A DNA stretch of 64,000 nt from Halosolutus halophilus (GCF_022869805.1 NZ_CP094974.1:4464001-4528000), one strand, 5' to 3'. Shown: positions 42,117-51,872, counted from the stretch's first letter. The notes: a model not told the origin generated them from the letters alone. Translations and numbers: made by a program.

Positions 42117-44486
42117 TTAGTTCTGGCGGCGGAGTGCCAGCATGGCGGCTGCGAGCAGTGCGAGTGCAGCGACAGCAGCGCCGAAGCCGGGCGTTCCGTC
42201 CGAGTCGCCGGTGTCGTCGCCGTCGTCGTCGCCGGTGTCGTCTTCAGAGTCACCGTCGTCGCCGGTGCCGTCGTCGCCGTCACCGTCGTCGCCGGTGTCG
42301 TCTTTCTTCTCTTCTTCGACGGTCAGGGTACCGGACTTCTCGGTTTCACCGTCGACGAGCAGTTCCCAGCTGTACTCACCAGCTTCGTCAAGCGTGGAGG
42401 CGAAGGAGGCCACGTCCTTGGACGCGCCACCCTCGAGTTCGACCTCGCCGCTGTCCACGGTCTCGCCGTTGAAGGTAAACTCGTAGGACGCGTTACCGGT
42501 CTCTTCGCCGCCGTTCTCGACCGAGATGGACCCTGTGACCTCGTCACCGGGCTTCGCGGTTTCGGGGGCGTCGACGCTCCACTGGAGGTCAGCCGGTTTC
42601 GGCTTGTCACCAGCGATGAAGGCGCCTTCCGTGCTGTGTTCTGCACCGTCGACCGTCGCCTTGACGGTGCGGATGTTCTCGCCAGCCTCGTGGCTGCTGA
42701 GGTCGAACGTCGTGGTCATCACACCGTCGGCGTCGACTTCAGACTCGGCGGTGTAGATGTCTGCGGTTGCACGCAGGCGGAAGGTACCTTCCGTGCCGGG
42801 TGCAACGTTCGTTTCGGCGGTGAGCTGCTCTTCCGCGCTGTTTCCAACGACGAGGCGCTCGTCGTCGTTGTAGCTACCGGCCAGTTCGATGTTCCGCTGT
42901 TCGACATCGAACTCTGCGTTGGCCATTTCGCTCTCGCCGTCAGCAACGTACGCGCTAGCGTCGGTCACGTGGAACGAGGCGTTCCACGTCTCGCCAGCGT
43001 CAAGCGTTTCGCCGGCGGGTCCTTCGATCGTGTTGACCGGAACGAGGACGTAGAACGTGTCCTCGTCTTCGTTAACGACGATGTCGTAGCTACCACTCGT
43101 CTCGTCGCTGAGGGAGAAGCTGTCTGCGGAGCCGTAGCGCGGCGTGGCGGTGTCGTTGAAGTTGAACTCGAGACCCTCTTCACCAGTCCAGTCACCGTTG
43201 TTGTCGAACGCGTAGCCGTAGATACCGGATGCTTCGACTTCGGTGACCAGGTAGTCGCCCGTTGCGACGTAGTCGCGCTCCGTGGCGGAGTCGGCGACCG
43301 TCTCAGCGTCGAGGTCGTCTGCGTCAGTGATGTCGGACGGTGCGACCCACGTGGTCATGTCGCCGGTCGATCGCTCGGTGAAGAGCATGATCGCGGCGTC
43401 CGTTTCGGGACCACCGTTCGTAACGCCGACTTCCAGTTCGTAGTCACCGTTGAGGAGACGCGTGTCGGTCCAAGTGTTGGAACTGTCAACTTTGTCACCA
43501 TCGAGGTACTCCGTGACAGTTACGTCAGAGGTAATGTCGTTACCCTCGTCGTCCTCGGCAGTGACGAGAGTCTCGCCATCGTGACCTGCTGCGTACGAGT
43601 TGAACTCGAACGTCACGTTTTCCGTGTCATCAACACCCGAGACCTGGATGTTGGCTTTGTAGTAGTCTTCTGAGTCGGTGACGTTGACCCAGAGGTTGTC
43701 AGTCGCTTCGTGCTCGACGGTGAACTCGCCGACGTCACCGATTTGCTCTTCGTAGGTGTTCGAGTCGAAGCTCGCGGTGGCGTCAGTGTCAGAGTTCGTG
43801 ATTTCAGCGGTGTCTTCTGCCGTGGTGTCGGCAACTTCGACCGTGAACACGTAGTCGCCAACTTCCTTGTTGGAGAAGTCAGCGGTGACGCTGTCGCCTT
43901 CACCGGCATCGTTGACGGTGACTGCGACCTTGTCCATGTCTTCGACCTGCGTATTGTCGCCGAAGATGTCTTCGAGGTCGTCCGCACTGACCGACTCGTT
44001 GTCGTACTCAGCGCTGATGTGGAGGGTGACATCCTCACTATTTCGTGGGACGTCACTGACGTCCTCGTAGTTGAGGTTAACTTCGCCACCGTTGACGACG
44101 CCGTTCTCGAATTCGGCGTCGATCTGGTGCTCGTTCACCCAGAACGTGCCGGTAGAGGTGTCGTTCTCACCGTGCTCGATCGAGTATCGACCAGGGTCAA
44201 GATCGGTCGTGTCGAACTTGGCAGAACCGCTCTCGACACGGAGGTTTTTGACGACTTCGTCGCCCTGGACGAGGTCAGCGGGCGATTCTAGGTTGGTGAC
44301 TTTGACTGTTTGACCAGCCCAGACGTCATCTTCGTCGATACTATTTGCGTCGAGTTGTGTGTCGAAATCGCTGCTCGCAACGGCGGCACCCGAGAAGGAA
44401 GCCGTCATCGCGACAACGGAAAGTACCATAAGCGCGGCCAGGAACGCGGCACGTCCCTTTTCGCGATAGGTCGTTTCGCTTGTCAT
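42117..44486 (-). CDS. S-layer-type surface glycoprotein with PGF-CTERM
   Basis: 789 residues. Signal peptide with hydrophobic core FLAALMVLSVVAMTASFSGAAVA (residues 14-36). The mature protein is acidic and beta-rich with at least seven N-x-S/T sites (e.g. NDT, NES, NVT, NAS). A CARDB-like domain (KPGDEVTGSISVENGGEETGNASYEF) precedes an Asp/Gly/Thr linker of about 40 residues and the tripartite tail PGFGAAVAALALLAAAMLALRRQN, the signal for archaeosortase ArtA lipid anchoring. This is the architecture of haloarchaeal S-layer glycoproteins. It lies wholly within the integrated element. The ATG at 44486 follows an AT-rich leader. Confidence 0.88.
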   Translation of the reverse strand: MTSETTYREKGRAAFLAALMVLSVVAMTASFSGAAVASSDFDTQLDANSIDEDDVWAGQTVKVTNLESPADLVQGDEVVKNLRVESGSAKFDTTDLDPGRYSIEHGENDTSTGTFWVNEHQIDAEFENGVVNGGEVNLNYEDVSDVPRNSEDVTLHISAEYDNESVSADDLEDIFGDNTQVEDMDKVAVTVNDAGEGDSVTADFSNKEVGDYVFTVEVADTTAEDTAEITNSDTDATASFDSNTYEEQIGDVGEFTVEHEATDNLWVNVTDSEDYYKANIQVSGVDDTENVTFEFNSYAAGHDGETLVTAEDDEGNDITSDVTVTEYLDGDKVDSSNTWTDTRLLNGDYELEVGVTNGGPETDAAIMLFTERSTGDMTTWVAPSDITDADDLDAETVADSATERDYVATGDYLVTEVEASGIYGYAFDNNGDWTGEEGLEFNFNDTATPRYGSADSFSLSDETSGSYDIVVNEDEDTFYVLVPVNTIEGPAGETLDAGETWNASFHVTDASAYVADGESEMANAEFDVEQRNIELAGSYNDDERLVVGNSAEEQLTAETNVAPGTEGTFRLRATADIYTAESEVDADGVMTTTFDLSSHEAGENIRTVKATVDGAEHSTEGAFIAGDKPKPADLQWSVDAPETAKPGDEVTGSISVENGGEETGNASYEFTFNGETVDSGEVELEGGASKDVASFASTLDEAGEYSWELLVDGETEKSGTLTVEEEKKDDTGDDGDGDDGTGDDGDSEDDTGDDDGDDTGDSDGTPGFGAAVAALALLAAAMLALRRQN

Positions 44487-44919
44487 GTGTTGTGTGATTA
44501 TTTCGTGTTGAGTAGTTCGCGCACGATTCGCCTGGAGAGTGGACCAACCACCGAGATTACCGTCGTGATGGTAAGCCCACACCGGGTAGGGGTATCTGAG
44601 GAGTCTTTACGCTCCTGGCATAAGTCTTGTGTTTCGGAATGTGAGTTCTCGTGGAAATTCCCTACCAAAAAGCAATCTCAAGACTTGTACGTACCAATTA
44701 GCACATTTTGATTCAACGACTGGTCACTAGGGTGATCATATGCTGGCCAGCTACCAAAGAAGTGTGTTCGCGCGTAGGCACGCATACGGGTAGTACCACT
44801 TCCTACCCTCAATACGAGGGATTACTCCACTTCGCATCGCGGAAACCGGGTAGGGCCAGTTTTTGCCGGTACGGATGGTGTCTTTACGATGTTTCCAGAG
44901 CCAGTGGCTTCGGATTAGT
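44487..44919. other. Upstream region of the surface glycoprotein
   Basis: 433 bases with no supported gene. The leader before 44486 is AT-rich (GTGATTATTTCGTGTTG near 44494-44510). ACCGGGTAGGG occurs at 44581-44591 and again at 44845-44855. A weak hairpin GAGGAGTC/...GCTCCT lies at 44599-44614. A strongly expressed surface protein would be expected to have such a long control region. Confidence 0.45.
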
Positions 44920-45549
44920 TCACCGGCGACGCTTCCGGATCGCCATCTCCTCATCGACAGTGACAGGATCGCACGCAAACTCATCGGCGATTCGGTAGTA
45001 TTCGAGGATGTACCGAACGTCACCGTTGATTGCGTCGTGATCTTCGAGCTCCGATTCTACGATCTCGTCGCTGAGGGACTCATAGAGTTCCCTGATTGAG
45101 ATATCATCAAGACGCGCGCCTTGCTCGCCAATCGAGTAGCGGCGGTTCGGAAATTGCTCGAAGTGATCGCGGTCGATCACCCAGTGAATCCCGGACTTTC
45201 GCTGTTCGTAGACGACGGTTTCGCATTTGTGCAGTTCTCGTTCACCGAGGTAATGGAGGATCCAGTCGTATACCTCCCTTGGGGCTGCTGACTGGATGAG
45301 ATTCCGACTGGAGAAGTCAATCCCTTCCAGTGCGTTGCGGTTCTCCTCGACGAAGACCTCGGCAGCTGCGCGTTCGTCCCCTGTGAGATAGTACACCGTC
45401 GTAAAGGACCCATTCGTAGCTGGCTGTGTCTGATCAGTCGTTCTGCGGACACTGATTCTTTGGAGGTCCTGTCGCTCGTCGAAATTTAGATCGCCAACGT
45501 TGATCCCTGTCTGAGGGCGCTCAGCGAGACGTTCGTATAGACTGGTCAC
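44920..45549 (-). CDS. Provirus protein of unknown function
   Basis: 209 residues, MTSLYERLAERPQTG. Mixed alpha/beta, strongly charged, with a Lys/Arg tail (MAIRKRRR). No motif or membrane segment. The middle (REVYDWILHYLGERELHKCETVVYEQRKSGIHWVIDRDHFEQFP) looks like a winged-helix or repressor-type fold but I cannot place it. It is on the same strand as the virion operon, about 190 bases downstream of it, with codon use less GC-biased than the host. Confidence 0.65.
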   Translation of the reverse strand: MTSLYERLAERPQTGINVGDLNFDERQDLQRISVRRTTDQTQPATNGSFTTVYYLTGDERAAAEVFVEENRNALEGIDFSSRNLIQSAAPREVYDWILHYLGERELHKCETVVYEQRKSGIHWVIDRDHFEQFPNRRYSIGEQGARLDDISIRELYESLSDEIVESELEDHDAINGDVRYILEYYRIADEFACDPVTVDEEMAIRKRRR

Positions 45550-45742
45550 ACAGTCTGAGCACTGACGTGGACTTCTATGAATTTGTCTTTATTGGCCTCG
45601 GTCCTGCTGCGATGACGTAGGGTCTGCCGTTCGTGGCTTTCCAGAGGAAATACCATCTAAAAGTCGACGTGAGTGACCTCGTAGTCCGTCGACTGACCCA
45701 CAATAGCGGTCAGGCCAATAGTGGAATGTTTCAAGAGAGCCG

Positions 45743-46141
45743 TTAGAACACGTCCGTAATGGAAATCTTCGCCTGTTCTGTCCCCCGGTGATCGCCACCC
45801 CCGTGCCACCGAAGTAACGGGAGGTCGGCCGATCGAACCATCTTATCTCGTAGAATCGTCAGCCCACTACGCCCATGCGGGCGATACACCACGAAGCAGT
45901 ACCAGCCGTCGTGCCGCCGCAGTTTCTCGTGATACTTCCGATAGACCTTGAAGTTCCCCGGCTGGCCGTTGGCGTGTTCGTGCATCGTCGACTTGATCTC
46001 GACCGGCGTGCCGTTCCCGAACCGGGCGTCGTGCCAGCTGCACCGCGCGAGTTCGAACCGACGCTTCTTCGCCATCCGCTTCTCGACGATCGTGCCGAAG
46101 TGGTTGGCCCGCTTCGATCGCGATCGACTCACGGCCACCAC
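45743..46141 (-). CDS. VEIK-motif nuclease-like protein of the virus block
   Basis: 132 residues, GTG start. Basic N-terminus (SRSRSKRANHFGTIVEKRMAKKRRFELARCSW), then DARFGNGTPVEIKSTMHEH and NFKVYRKYHEKLRRHDGWYCFVVYRP. D/E...VEIK plus a following lysine helix is the PD-(D/E)XK pattern seen in archaeal Holliday junction resolvases and restriction-like nucleases. It ends the virion operon, where pleolipoviruses also have a small conserved gene after the ATPase. Activity not demonstrated. Confidence 0.6.
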   Translation of the reverse strand: MVAVSRSRSKRANHFGTIVEKRMAKKRRFELARCSWHDARFGNGTPVEIKSTMHEHANGQPGNFKVYRKYHEKLRRHDGWYCFVVYRPHGRSGLTILRDKMVRSADLPLLRWHGGGDHRGTEQAKISITDVF

Positions 46142-46301
46142 GCGCTCCGCGCGCCGATATATATACTCCTCCGCTGGCCACGAGACCGCGCGCCCATCGC
46201 GATCGGCTCGCTCTCGGCACTAGCCGAGAGCGAGCGCGGTGGGCTGTGGGCTACAGTGTAGGGGGCTCGCTTACGCTTTACAGCTTGACACCCCGACGCT
46301 C

Positions 46302-47477
46302 TCATGCGATCACCTGCTCGACGGTGTCAACCCAGTCTCGCTTCTCGCCGCCGTCGTCGATCTCTTTCCACCAGTTCGAGACGGTAGCGTGGCTGTAGGG
46401 GACGAACTCGGCGGTTTCGCGAGCCGACATGCCCTGTTTACGACATTCCTCCATGGTCCATGCCGCGACCTGCTTCACGTCCTGCTCGTCGATCGGGTCG
46501 TCGTCATCGTCGCCTCCAGGAGCGTTCCAGTTCCAGTCGGCTTCGTCGTTCGTATGCGGTTCGAAGTCGGCGGGCGGGATGCCGGTCAGCGGCCGCGGGT
46601 CGACGTCCTGAAGCTTCCCGCCGGAGATGCGCTCGGCGACGATCGCCTTGCCCTTGCTGTTCCGATCGGGCTTCTTGATGATCGTGCCGACACGCCAGAG
46701 CAGCGGGTGGATCGAACTCTCGTCGTGGCCGATGTAGATCAGTGCGCCGTTGTACTTCCGGATTTTGAACACCAGCGGCCCCATCAGTTTCCGCACCTTC
46801 TGTCCGTCCGCACCGGTCCCGCTCGCGTTCGTCGAGAACTCGTCGCCGATGAAGAGCTTCGGCTGCTGGGGATTCTCGACGGGATCGCCGTCCTGCTCGA
46901 CCCACTCCTCGAGGAGCGGGTAGTGTGGAATCCAGCCATCCTCGACGGACCCATCGTCGCGTACCCAGTCGTCGTTCCGGTCGAGCGTGCGGATGTTCGA
47001 TCCCACGAGGAGGTCGCCGTCGGTCCACCGATCGCGCAGCTGTGCAAGCAGGCATGCGAGATTCGTTTTGCCGGCACCCATCTCACCCAGGACCACGATC
47101 ACCGGTGCGGGCCCGGCGACGATCTCTTGGAGGCGAGTGATCGCCTTGATTCCAGCCAGGTCTGCCTCCTGTGCCGGGTCGCCGATGTAGTGTTTCAGCG
47201 TGAGCGTATCGCCGTTCTCGAGGGCATCGCGAGCGGTATGACTGCCTTCGCCGCGGAGGATGCCGCGATTCTTCCCGACGTCCAGGTATGTCGCTGCCGC
47301 TTTCCTGTTCCACCGATCGGGGTCGTGATGGAGCGCCCGGACGGTTAGCTGGCGATCGATCTTCTCGTCGCGGACGAATCCCGAGTGCGGCAGTACCTCG
47401 TCGGGGTCACGTTCGAGGTTGTTGTTCTGGTACTCGCGGAATCCACCGACCGTGTAGTTATCCTGCTCGTCGCTCAT
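46302..47477 (-). CDS. Viral P-loop ATPase (pleolipovirus VP8-like)
   Basis: 391 residues. Walker A VIVVLGEMGAGKTNLACLLAQL at about residues 122-143; Walker B-like KLFIGDEFSTNASG about residue 205. The C-terminus adds a helix-turn-helix (GMSARETAEFVPYSHATVSNWWKEI). The plan, DNA-translocase-like NTPase after a set of membrane proteins, corresponds to the conserved ATPase of pleolipoviruses. Its ATG overlaps the stop of the preceding membrane protein gene by four bases. Assignment to VP8 is by position and motifs, not by alignment. Confidence 0.75.
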   Translation of the reverse strand: MSDEQDNYTVGGFREYQNNNLERDPDEVLPHSGFVRDEKIDRQLTVRALHHDPDRWNRKAAATYLDVGKNRGILRGEGSHTARDALENGDTLTLKHYIGDPAQEADLAGIKAITRLQEIVAGPAPVIVVLGEMGAGKTNLACLLAQLRDRWTDGDLLVGSNIRTLDRNDDWVRDDGSVEDGWIPHYPLLEEWVEQDGDPVENPQQPKLFIGDEFSTNASGTGADGQKVRKLMGPLVFKIRKYNGALIYIGHDESSIHPLLWRVGTIIKKPDRNSKGKAIVAERISGGKLQDVDPRPLTGIPPADFEPHTNDEADWNWNAPGGDDDDDPIDEQDVKQVAAWTMEECRKQGMSARETAEFVPYSHATVSNWWKEIDDGGEKRDWVDTVEQVIA

Positions 47478-48295
47478 CGATCGGTCCCTCCATCGGTCGC
47501 GGCCTGCTCGGCTGCCTGTGCTCTGGTCTGTGGGGGTCCGCTGGTCGTCTCGATGCCGTGCTCATCGGTGTAGTCGTCGACATACTCGGTGATGTCCTTG
47601 ATCTCGTCAATATCCCGGTCTTCGGCGTCCTTCTTGGCCGATTCAAAGCGGTTCTTCACCGCCGTTCGCGGATTCATCAGCCCACGTTCGTCGGCTTCGG
47701 CTTCCTCGTTGATCACGTCGCTCTGGATCTGCAGCCCCATTTTGCTGATCCGACCGCGGAGTCGGTTGTACTCGAGGAACGCCTCGACGAGGTCGCCGTG
47801 AATATCCTCGAGCATGGTCTTCGTCGTAATGAGTTTCGAGTCGGCCATCTGGCTGAAGTAACAGCCGGTAACGATCAGCGTCCCGCTGTCTCCCTGATCC
47901 GCGTGCCAGTCGAATTCCCGAACCTCGAACGAATCGCCGTCGTTGACCGGGTAGGGACTCGGACCTTCGACGGTCTTCCCGTCCCATACGCCCGGTTCGA
48001 CGTAGTACTTCTCGCGGGTGTCGGTCACGCCGTTGATGTGGTACACTTCGACCATATTCCGCTGCCGTAGCCTCTTCGCGCCCGTGATGAACAGGCCCAG
48101 CAGCGGCGGGCCGAGTAGCATTAGCGCCGCGATCCAGCCGTGAACGATCGGGGGAATGCCGGGGAGTTCGGGCCGAAGCCAGATCAACGCGACCGCGATC
48201 GACATCACGACCCCGGCGACGAGTAACTGGGCTTCGGCGACGACGTAGGTGAGCCGATCGCTCCAAGAGTCGAAGGTGCCGCTCGTTTCGCTCAT
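47474..48295 (-). CDS. Virus membrane protein with cytoplasmic domain
   Basis: 273 residues. Two hydrophobic helices at about residues 18-40 (YVVAEAQLLVAGVVMSIAVALIWL) and 50-72 (HGWIAALMLLGPPLLGLFITGA), then a soluble domain (VEVYHINGVTDTREKYYVEPGVWDGKTVEG) and a helical tail. It corresponds in position to the conserved non-structural or minor membrane gene preceding the ATPase in pleolipoviruses. Coupled by four-base overlaps to the genes on both sides. Confidence 0.7.
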   Translation of the reverse strand: MSETSGTFDSWSDRLTYVVAEAQLLVAGVVMSIAVALIWLRPELPGIPPIVHGWIAALMLLGPPLLGLFITGAKRLRQRNMVEVYHINGVTDTREKYYVEPGVWDGKTVEGPSPYPVNDGDSFEVREFDWHADQGDSGTLIVTGCYFSQMADSKLITTKTMLEDIHGDLVEAFLEYNRLRGRISKMGLQIQSDVINEEAEADERGLMNPRTAVKNRFESAKKDAEDRDIDEIKDITEYVDDYTDEHGIETTSGPPQTRAQAAEQAATDGGTDR

Positions 48296-48924
48296 GCTTC
48301 GATCACCCCGCTATTCTCCGACCGGACGACGTAGGCTGCACCGATCGCCGCGAGTGAGACCGATAGCGCAACGCCGGAAAACAGGCCGGATTCCCCGCCG
48401 AAGTGCCGGAATGGGTTCCGCTCCAACTGGCCGACCGACACGAATACGCCGCTTCCCTGCGAGAGTGATCGCCGGGTCGCGATCGCGACGCCCGCGCCGG
48501 GTCGATCGGTAACCGGCATGGTGACCGTGTTGCTTCCCTCGGTCAGTTCGACTTCCTGGTAGTTGAACGACCCTGTACCTTCCTCAAAGTCGCCGGCTTC
48601 GGTCATTGAGACCTTCGTATCCTGGTCGGCTTCGATGGTGATCGTGAACATTCCCGGCGCATACGACCAGTTGGTGATCCGGGTCCCGCTGTCTATCTCC
48701 CGGAGATAGTCGTCTTCGGTCTCGGCTACCGTCTCGTTCTCGTTGGCCGGCTGGTCCTGGTCGGCGTCGCGATCGCGATCGTCGGGAGAGTTCGGACCTT
48801 GATCGCCGGGGTACACTTCGTCGGTCTCGTTGGTCGCGTTCTCTTGCGCCGCGATCGTGCCGACGCCCATGCCCATCGCGACCAGCAGCACTGCGCCCAT
48901 GATGAAAATCCAGCGTCGTCGCAT
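48292..48924 (-). CDS. Exported membrane-anchored virus protein
   Basis: 210 residues. N-terminal signal or anchor IFIMGAVLLVAMGMGVGTIAAQE, an acidic disordered stretch, a beta-rich domain (NWSYAPGMFTITIEADQDTKVSMTEAG), and a C-terminal helix GLFSGVALSVSLAAIGAAYVV. It would face outside with both ends in the membrane. Family unknown to me; position between spike candidate and the two-helix protein is like the conserved ORF6 gene of pleolipoviruses (inference). Two bases separate it from the spike gene. Confidence 0.7.
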   Translation of the reverse strand: MRRRWIFIMGAVLLVAMGMGVGTIAAQENATNETDEVYPGDQGPNSPDDRDRDADQDQPANENETVAETEDDYLREIDSGTRITNWSYAPGMFTITIEADQDTKVSMTEAGDFEEGTGSFNYQEVELTEGSNTVTMPVTDRPGAGVAIATRRSLSQGSGVFVSVGQLERNPFRHFGGESGLFSGVALSVSLAAIGAAYVVRSENSGVIEA

Positions 48925-48926
48925 GG

Positions 48927-51872
48927 TCAGTTCCCCACGCCGGGTATCAGGTCAGTCGCGACGCCTACCATCCACATGATGACCAGTCCGATGATTCCAA
49001 GGCCGAGGAGTTCCCCGCTCGACCAGTCGCCGAACGGCGCGAATCCCCATCCGGATTCGTCCGTCGTTTCCTCAGCCTCTAACTGTTCGATGTAGGTCTC
49101 TAGCGTGTTGATGTAATCCGCGAATTGGGTACTGTCGTAGGTATCGTATTTCGGAGTGTCGTAATCCGGTTCTGTGACCGTGATATCGTCCGAATCGCTT
49201 TCCCCGACAGTCGCATTGATCCCGTAGAAGTCGAGAATGTCGAGAACGTGTTTCGTGTACTTGATGTCGCTTACGCTGTCGAATTGCGACATTTCGTCCA
49301 CTATCGATTCGATACCCTTGCCGACGACCGATTCGATGTCCGTGATGGTCTCGTCCGTGACGTGGGTGATCGTCGCGCCGCCAGCATCGTACATCTCGTT
49401 CACGTCGATAGTACCGTGAGAGAATCGAACTTCCCTGTTGTTCGATTCGTCGTACAGGAGCGAGGCAGCCGCCAGTCCGTCGATCGAGCCGTCGGTCGGA
49501 GGCAGCGCAAGCGAGTAGATCGAACCCATCGGCGTCCCGGTACGGACCGCACTGCCATCCTGCGCGTCGACGACGTGCAACTCGCCAGCGGAAGGATTGC
49601 CAGCGTAAACGCGACCGCCATCAGGCGAGACAACGACATCTTCGAGGCCATCCGTGAAACCGGAATACGTCCAGATGTTCGTACCGTCGGCCACGTCGAT
49701 AGCGTGAATCTCGCCAGACGACGACAGGCTTACAGCCGCGTACAGGACCGTCTCATCAGGCGACAGCGCGAGAGCGAATACGCGGTCTGGAGTCGAGTAC
49801 GTCCAGTCCGGCGAGGCGATCGTCGCGCCGTCGAACGGCAGTGCCATCACCAGATTATTGCGACCGCCAACGTAGGCGACAGTACCGTCACCAGTACAGG
49901 CGACAGTTTCGAGGTTCCAGTTAGCATCGGCGTACGTGTCCATTTGGGACCCGTCCGAGGGATCGATCGCGTGTATCTGCGAGTCGAAATCGACGCCATC
50001 ACTATAAATCGTGAAGACGGCAGATCCCGACTCGTCGGCAGCTACGCCGACAGCACCACCGCCCGACGGGCCGCTCGTGTACGTCCAGTCAGCATTACCG
50101 GTCTCAGTATCGACGGCGTGGACCTCACCATCATACGACGCAGTGTAGATGGTGAGGCCATCGGCAGATCGATCGAGCGCGTACACAGCGTCTCCGTGGC
50201 CCTGATACTCCAGTACCTGCTCTCCGGTAGTCGTGTCGTAGCCGTACAGCGTGGAGTCAGTGGAGTGGGTAGCCGCGTAAACGCGGTTCTCCGACAGAAC
50301 AGCCGTCAGCGCGTTCGTTCGGTTGGGCATACTCCGTTGCCAGTAGACCTCTCCGGACACAGCGTCTTGGACAGCGAGGTCGTTACTCCCGGCATAGTAT
50401 AGCGGGAGTCCAACGCCATAGGTTTCGCCGGACTGGAATCCGCCGTCAGGCACGTCCGAGCCGAACAGCACACCAGAGTACGACTTGCCCGATACGTAGC
50501 CGTCCGGGTAGACGTGGCGAGCGTCGAGATTCGGATTGGGATCGACCCATTGATCGGTCGCGCCAGTCCACGAGACAGTCATCCCGGAAACCAGCGAGAA
50601 ATCCGGCTGTTCCATTCCGAACTGCTGGAGCATAGCGATCCGGAAACGCGCGTTTGTCGGGTCGTCAGTCCCCGACAGAAACCGTGCCATTCCCTCCGGC
50701 GAGCGCACTTGCGTCGGGGTGATGTTTCCGGCGTCTAACTCCGCGTAAAGGTCGGAAACGAACGTCTCCGAATAGTTGGCAACCACCGAATCCGACTTGC
50801 TGTGAATCTCATCCAGCAGCGTGAAGAATTCCACGCCGTCAAAGACACGGGACGAAGGCAAATCCGAACCCACGTTCGGAATCACGAACCGAAGGTCCGT
50901 TTCGACCTGTGTGCCGTCGGACGCCTCGAGCGTGACGATCTCGTTCGTGGCGTCCCACGAGTCGACAACCGATTGATCGAGCATCGGGATCGTGTCGATC
51001 AGCGCGGAATCCGACTCTAGATCTGACGCGGACGTATCCCGCAACTCGACCATAGGAACCTTCAGCGCCGCATTCTCGTAGTTACTTCCGAGAACGTCGC
51101 CTTTCTCACCCTCGCTGACATTCGAGATTTGCGTGCCGTCATGCAGCGAAATCGAGACCTCTTGCCGCTGGTCGATGACCCGCACCTGGATCGCCGTGCC
51201 GTCAGAGACGCGATCCCCAGTATTTGCCACCCAGTCCGGATAGCCGGTCGCCGCAGCCGATCCCGCCGCGAAACTCAACTGGAGCAAACTCTTCACGGTA
51301 ACGTGGTAGTGGTTGAACTCCGGCAATTCGTAGTATTGCCGAATTCGCTGCATAGCACGGTCGTAGGCCGTCGCGGACGATTCGCCATCCTCCCACGCGC
51401 CCGCAATCCCATTTCGCGCCTCCAGAGACGCAATCGGCGGAGTGTCCGTTAGATGGTTTCCGAACGTCACTTCGTGGGCCGTCAGCGACTCGAATTCTGA
51501 GGTACAGAGATTATGCAGAATCGCTTGATCTGCCGAGGGCGATTCATTCAGCGAACTCTGAAGCAAGTGATAGCCGACGAGACCCGCGAGACCCGCCGGA
51601 GTCGCCCCCGCAACCGCGTATCCGTATCCCTCTGTGGACGCGACACCCGCGATCGCCGATCGAACGCCGTCGACTAGATCGGCCCGAACGCGACCGGTCC
51701 CGAATGCTGTTACCCCCGTAACTGTGGAACCCGCCGCGATCGCGCCGGTCTTGATCGCGTCCCGTCGCGTCAGCGTGCAGCCGGGCCGCGACAGTGTCGC
51801 ACCCCCAGTTTCGTGGGCCGTGGGCTGTGGGCCGGCGTCCCGATCGGGACCCGACCCGGTGTCCGTTGACAT
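48927..51872 (-). CDS. Spike candidate with inserted beta-propeller
   Basis: 981 residues. Tat signal TRRDAIKTGAIAAGSTVTGVTAFG (RR at 36-37); an N-terminal region to about 460; then about residues 480-790 a run of seven repeats around xIHAIDxxDGxxxWTY, a PQQ/WD40-like propeller; then the C-terminal segment with YDSTQFADYINTLETYIEQLEAEE and the helix LLGLGIIGLVIMWMVGVATDLI near the end. Tat-exported, C-terminally anchored proteins of this gene position are the receptor-binding spikes of pleolipoviruses, usually about half this size. TGATG links it to the preceding gene. Confidence 0.72.
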   Translation of the reverse strand: MSTDTGSGPDRDAGPQPTAHETGGATLSRPGCTLTRRDAIKTGAIAAGSTVTGVTAFGTGRVRADLVDGVRSAIAGVASTEGYGYAVAGATPAGLAGLVGYHLLQSSLNESPSADQAILHNLCTSEFESLTAHEVTFGNHLTDTPPIASLEARNGIAGAWEDGESSATAYDRAMQRIRQYYELPEFNHYHVTVKSLLQLSFAAGSAAATGYPDWVANTGDRVSDGTAIQVRVIDQRQEVSISLHDGTQISNVSEGEKGDVLGSNYENAALKVPMVELRDTSASDLESDSALIDTIPMLDQSVVDSWDATNEIVTLEASDGTQVETDLRFVIPNVGSDLPSSRVFDGVEFFTLLDEIHSKSDSVVANYSETFVSDLYAELDAGNITPTQVRSPEGMARFLSGTDDPTNARFRIAMLQQFGMEQPDFSLVSGMTVSWTGATDQWVDPNPNLDARHVYPDGYVSGKSYSGVLFGSDVPDGGFQSGETYGVGLPLYYAGSNDLAVQDAVSGEVYWQRSMPNRTNALTAVLSENRVYAATHSTDSTLYGYDTTTGEQVLEYQGHGDAVYALDRSADGLTIYTASYDGEVHAVDTETGNADWTYTSGPSGGGAVGVAADESGSAVFTIYSDGVDFDSQIHAIDPSDGSQMDTYADANWNLETVACTGDGTVAYVGGRNNLVMALPFDGATIASPDWTYSTPDRVFALALSPDETVLYAAVSLSSSGEIHAIDVADGTNIWTYSGFTDGLEDVVVSPDGGRVYAGNPSAGELHVVDAQDGSAVRTGTPMGSIYSLALPPTDGSIDGLAAASLLYDESNNREVRFSHGTIDVNEMYDAGGATITHVTDETITDIESVVGKGIESIVDEMSQFDSVSDIKYTKHVLDILDFYGINATVGESDSDDITVTEPDYDTPKYDTYDSTQFADYINTLETYIEQLEAEETTDESGWGFAPFGDWSSGELLGLGIIGLVIMWMVGVATDLIPGVGN

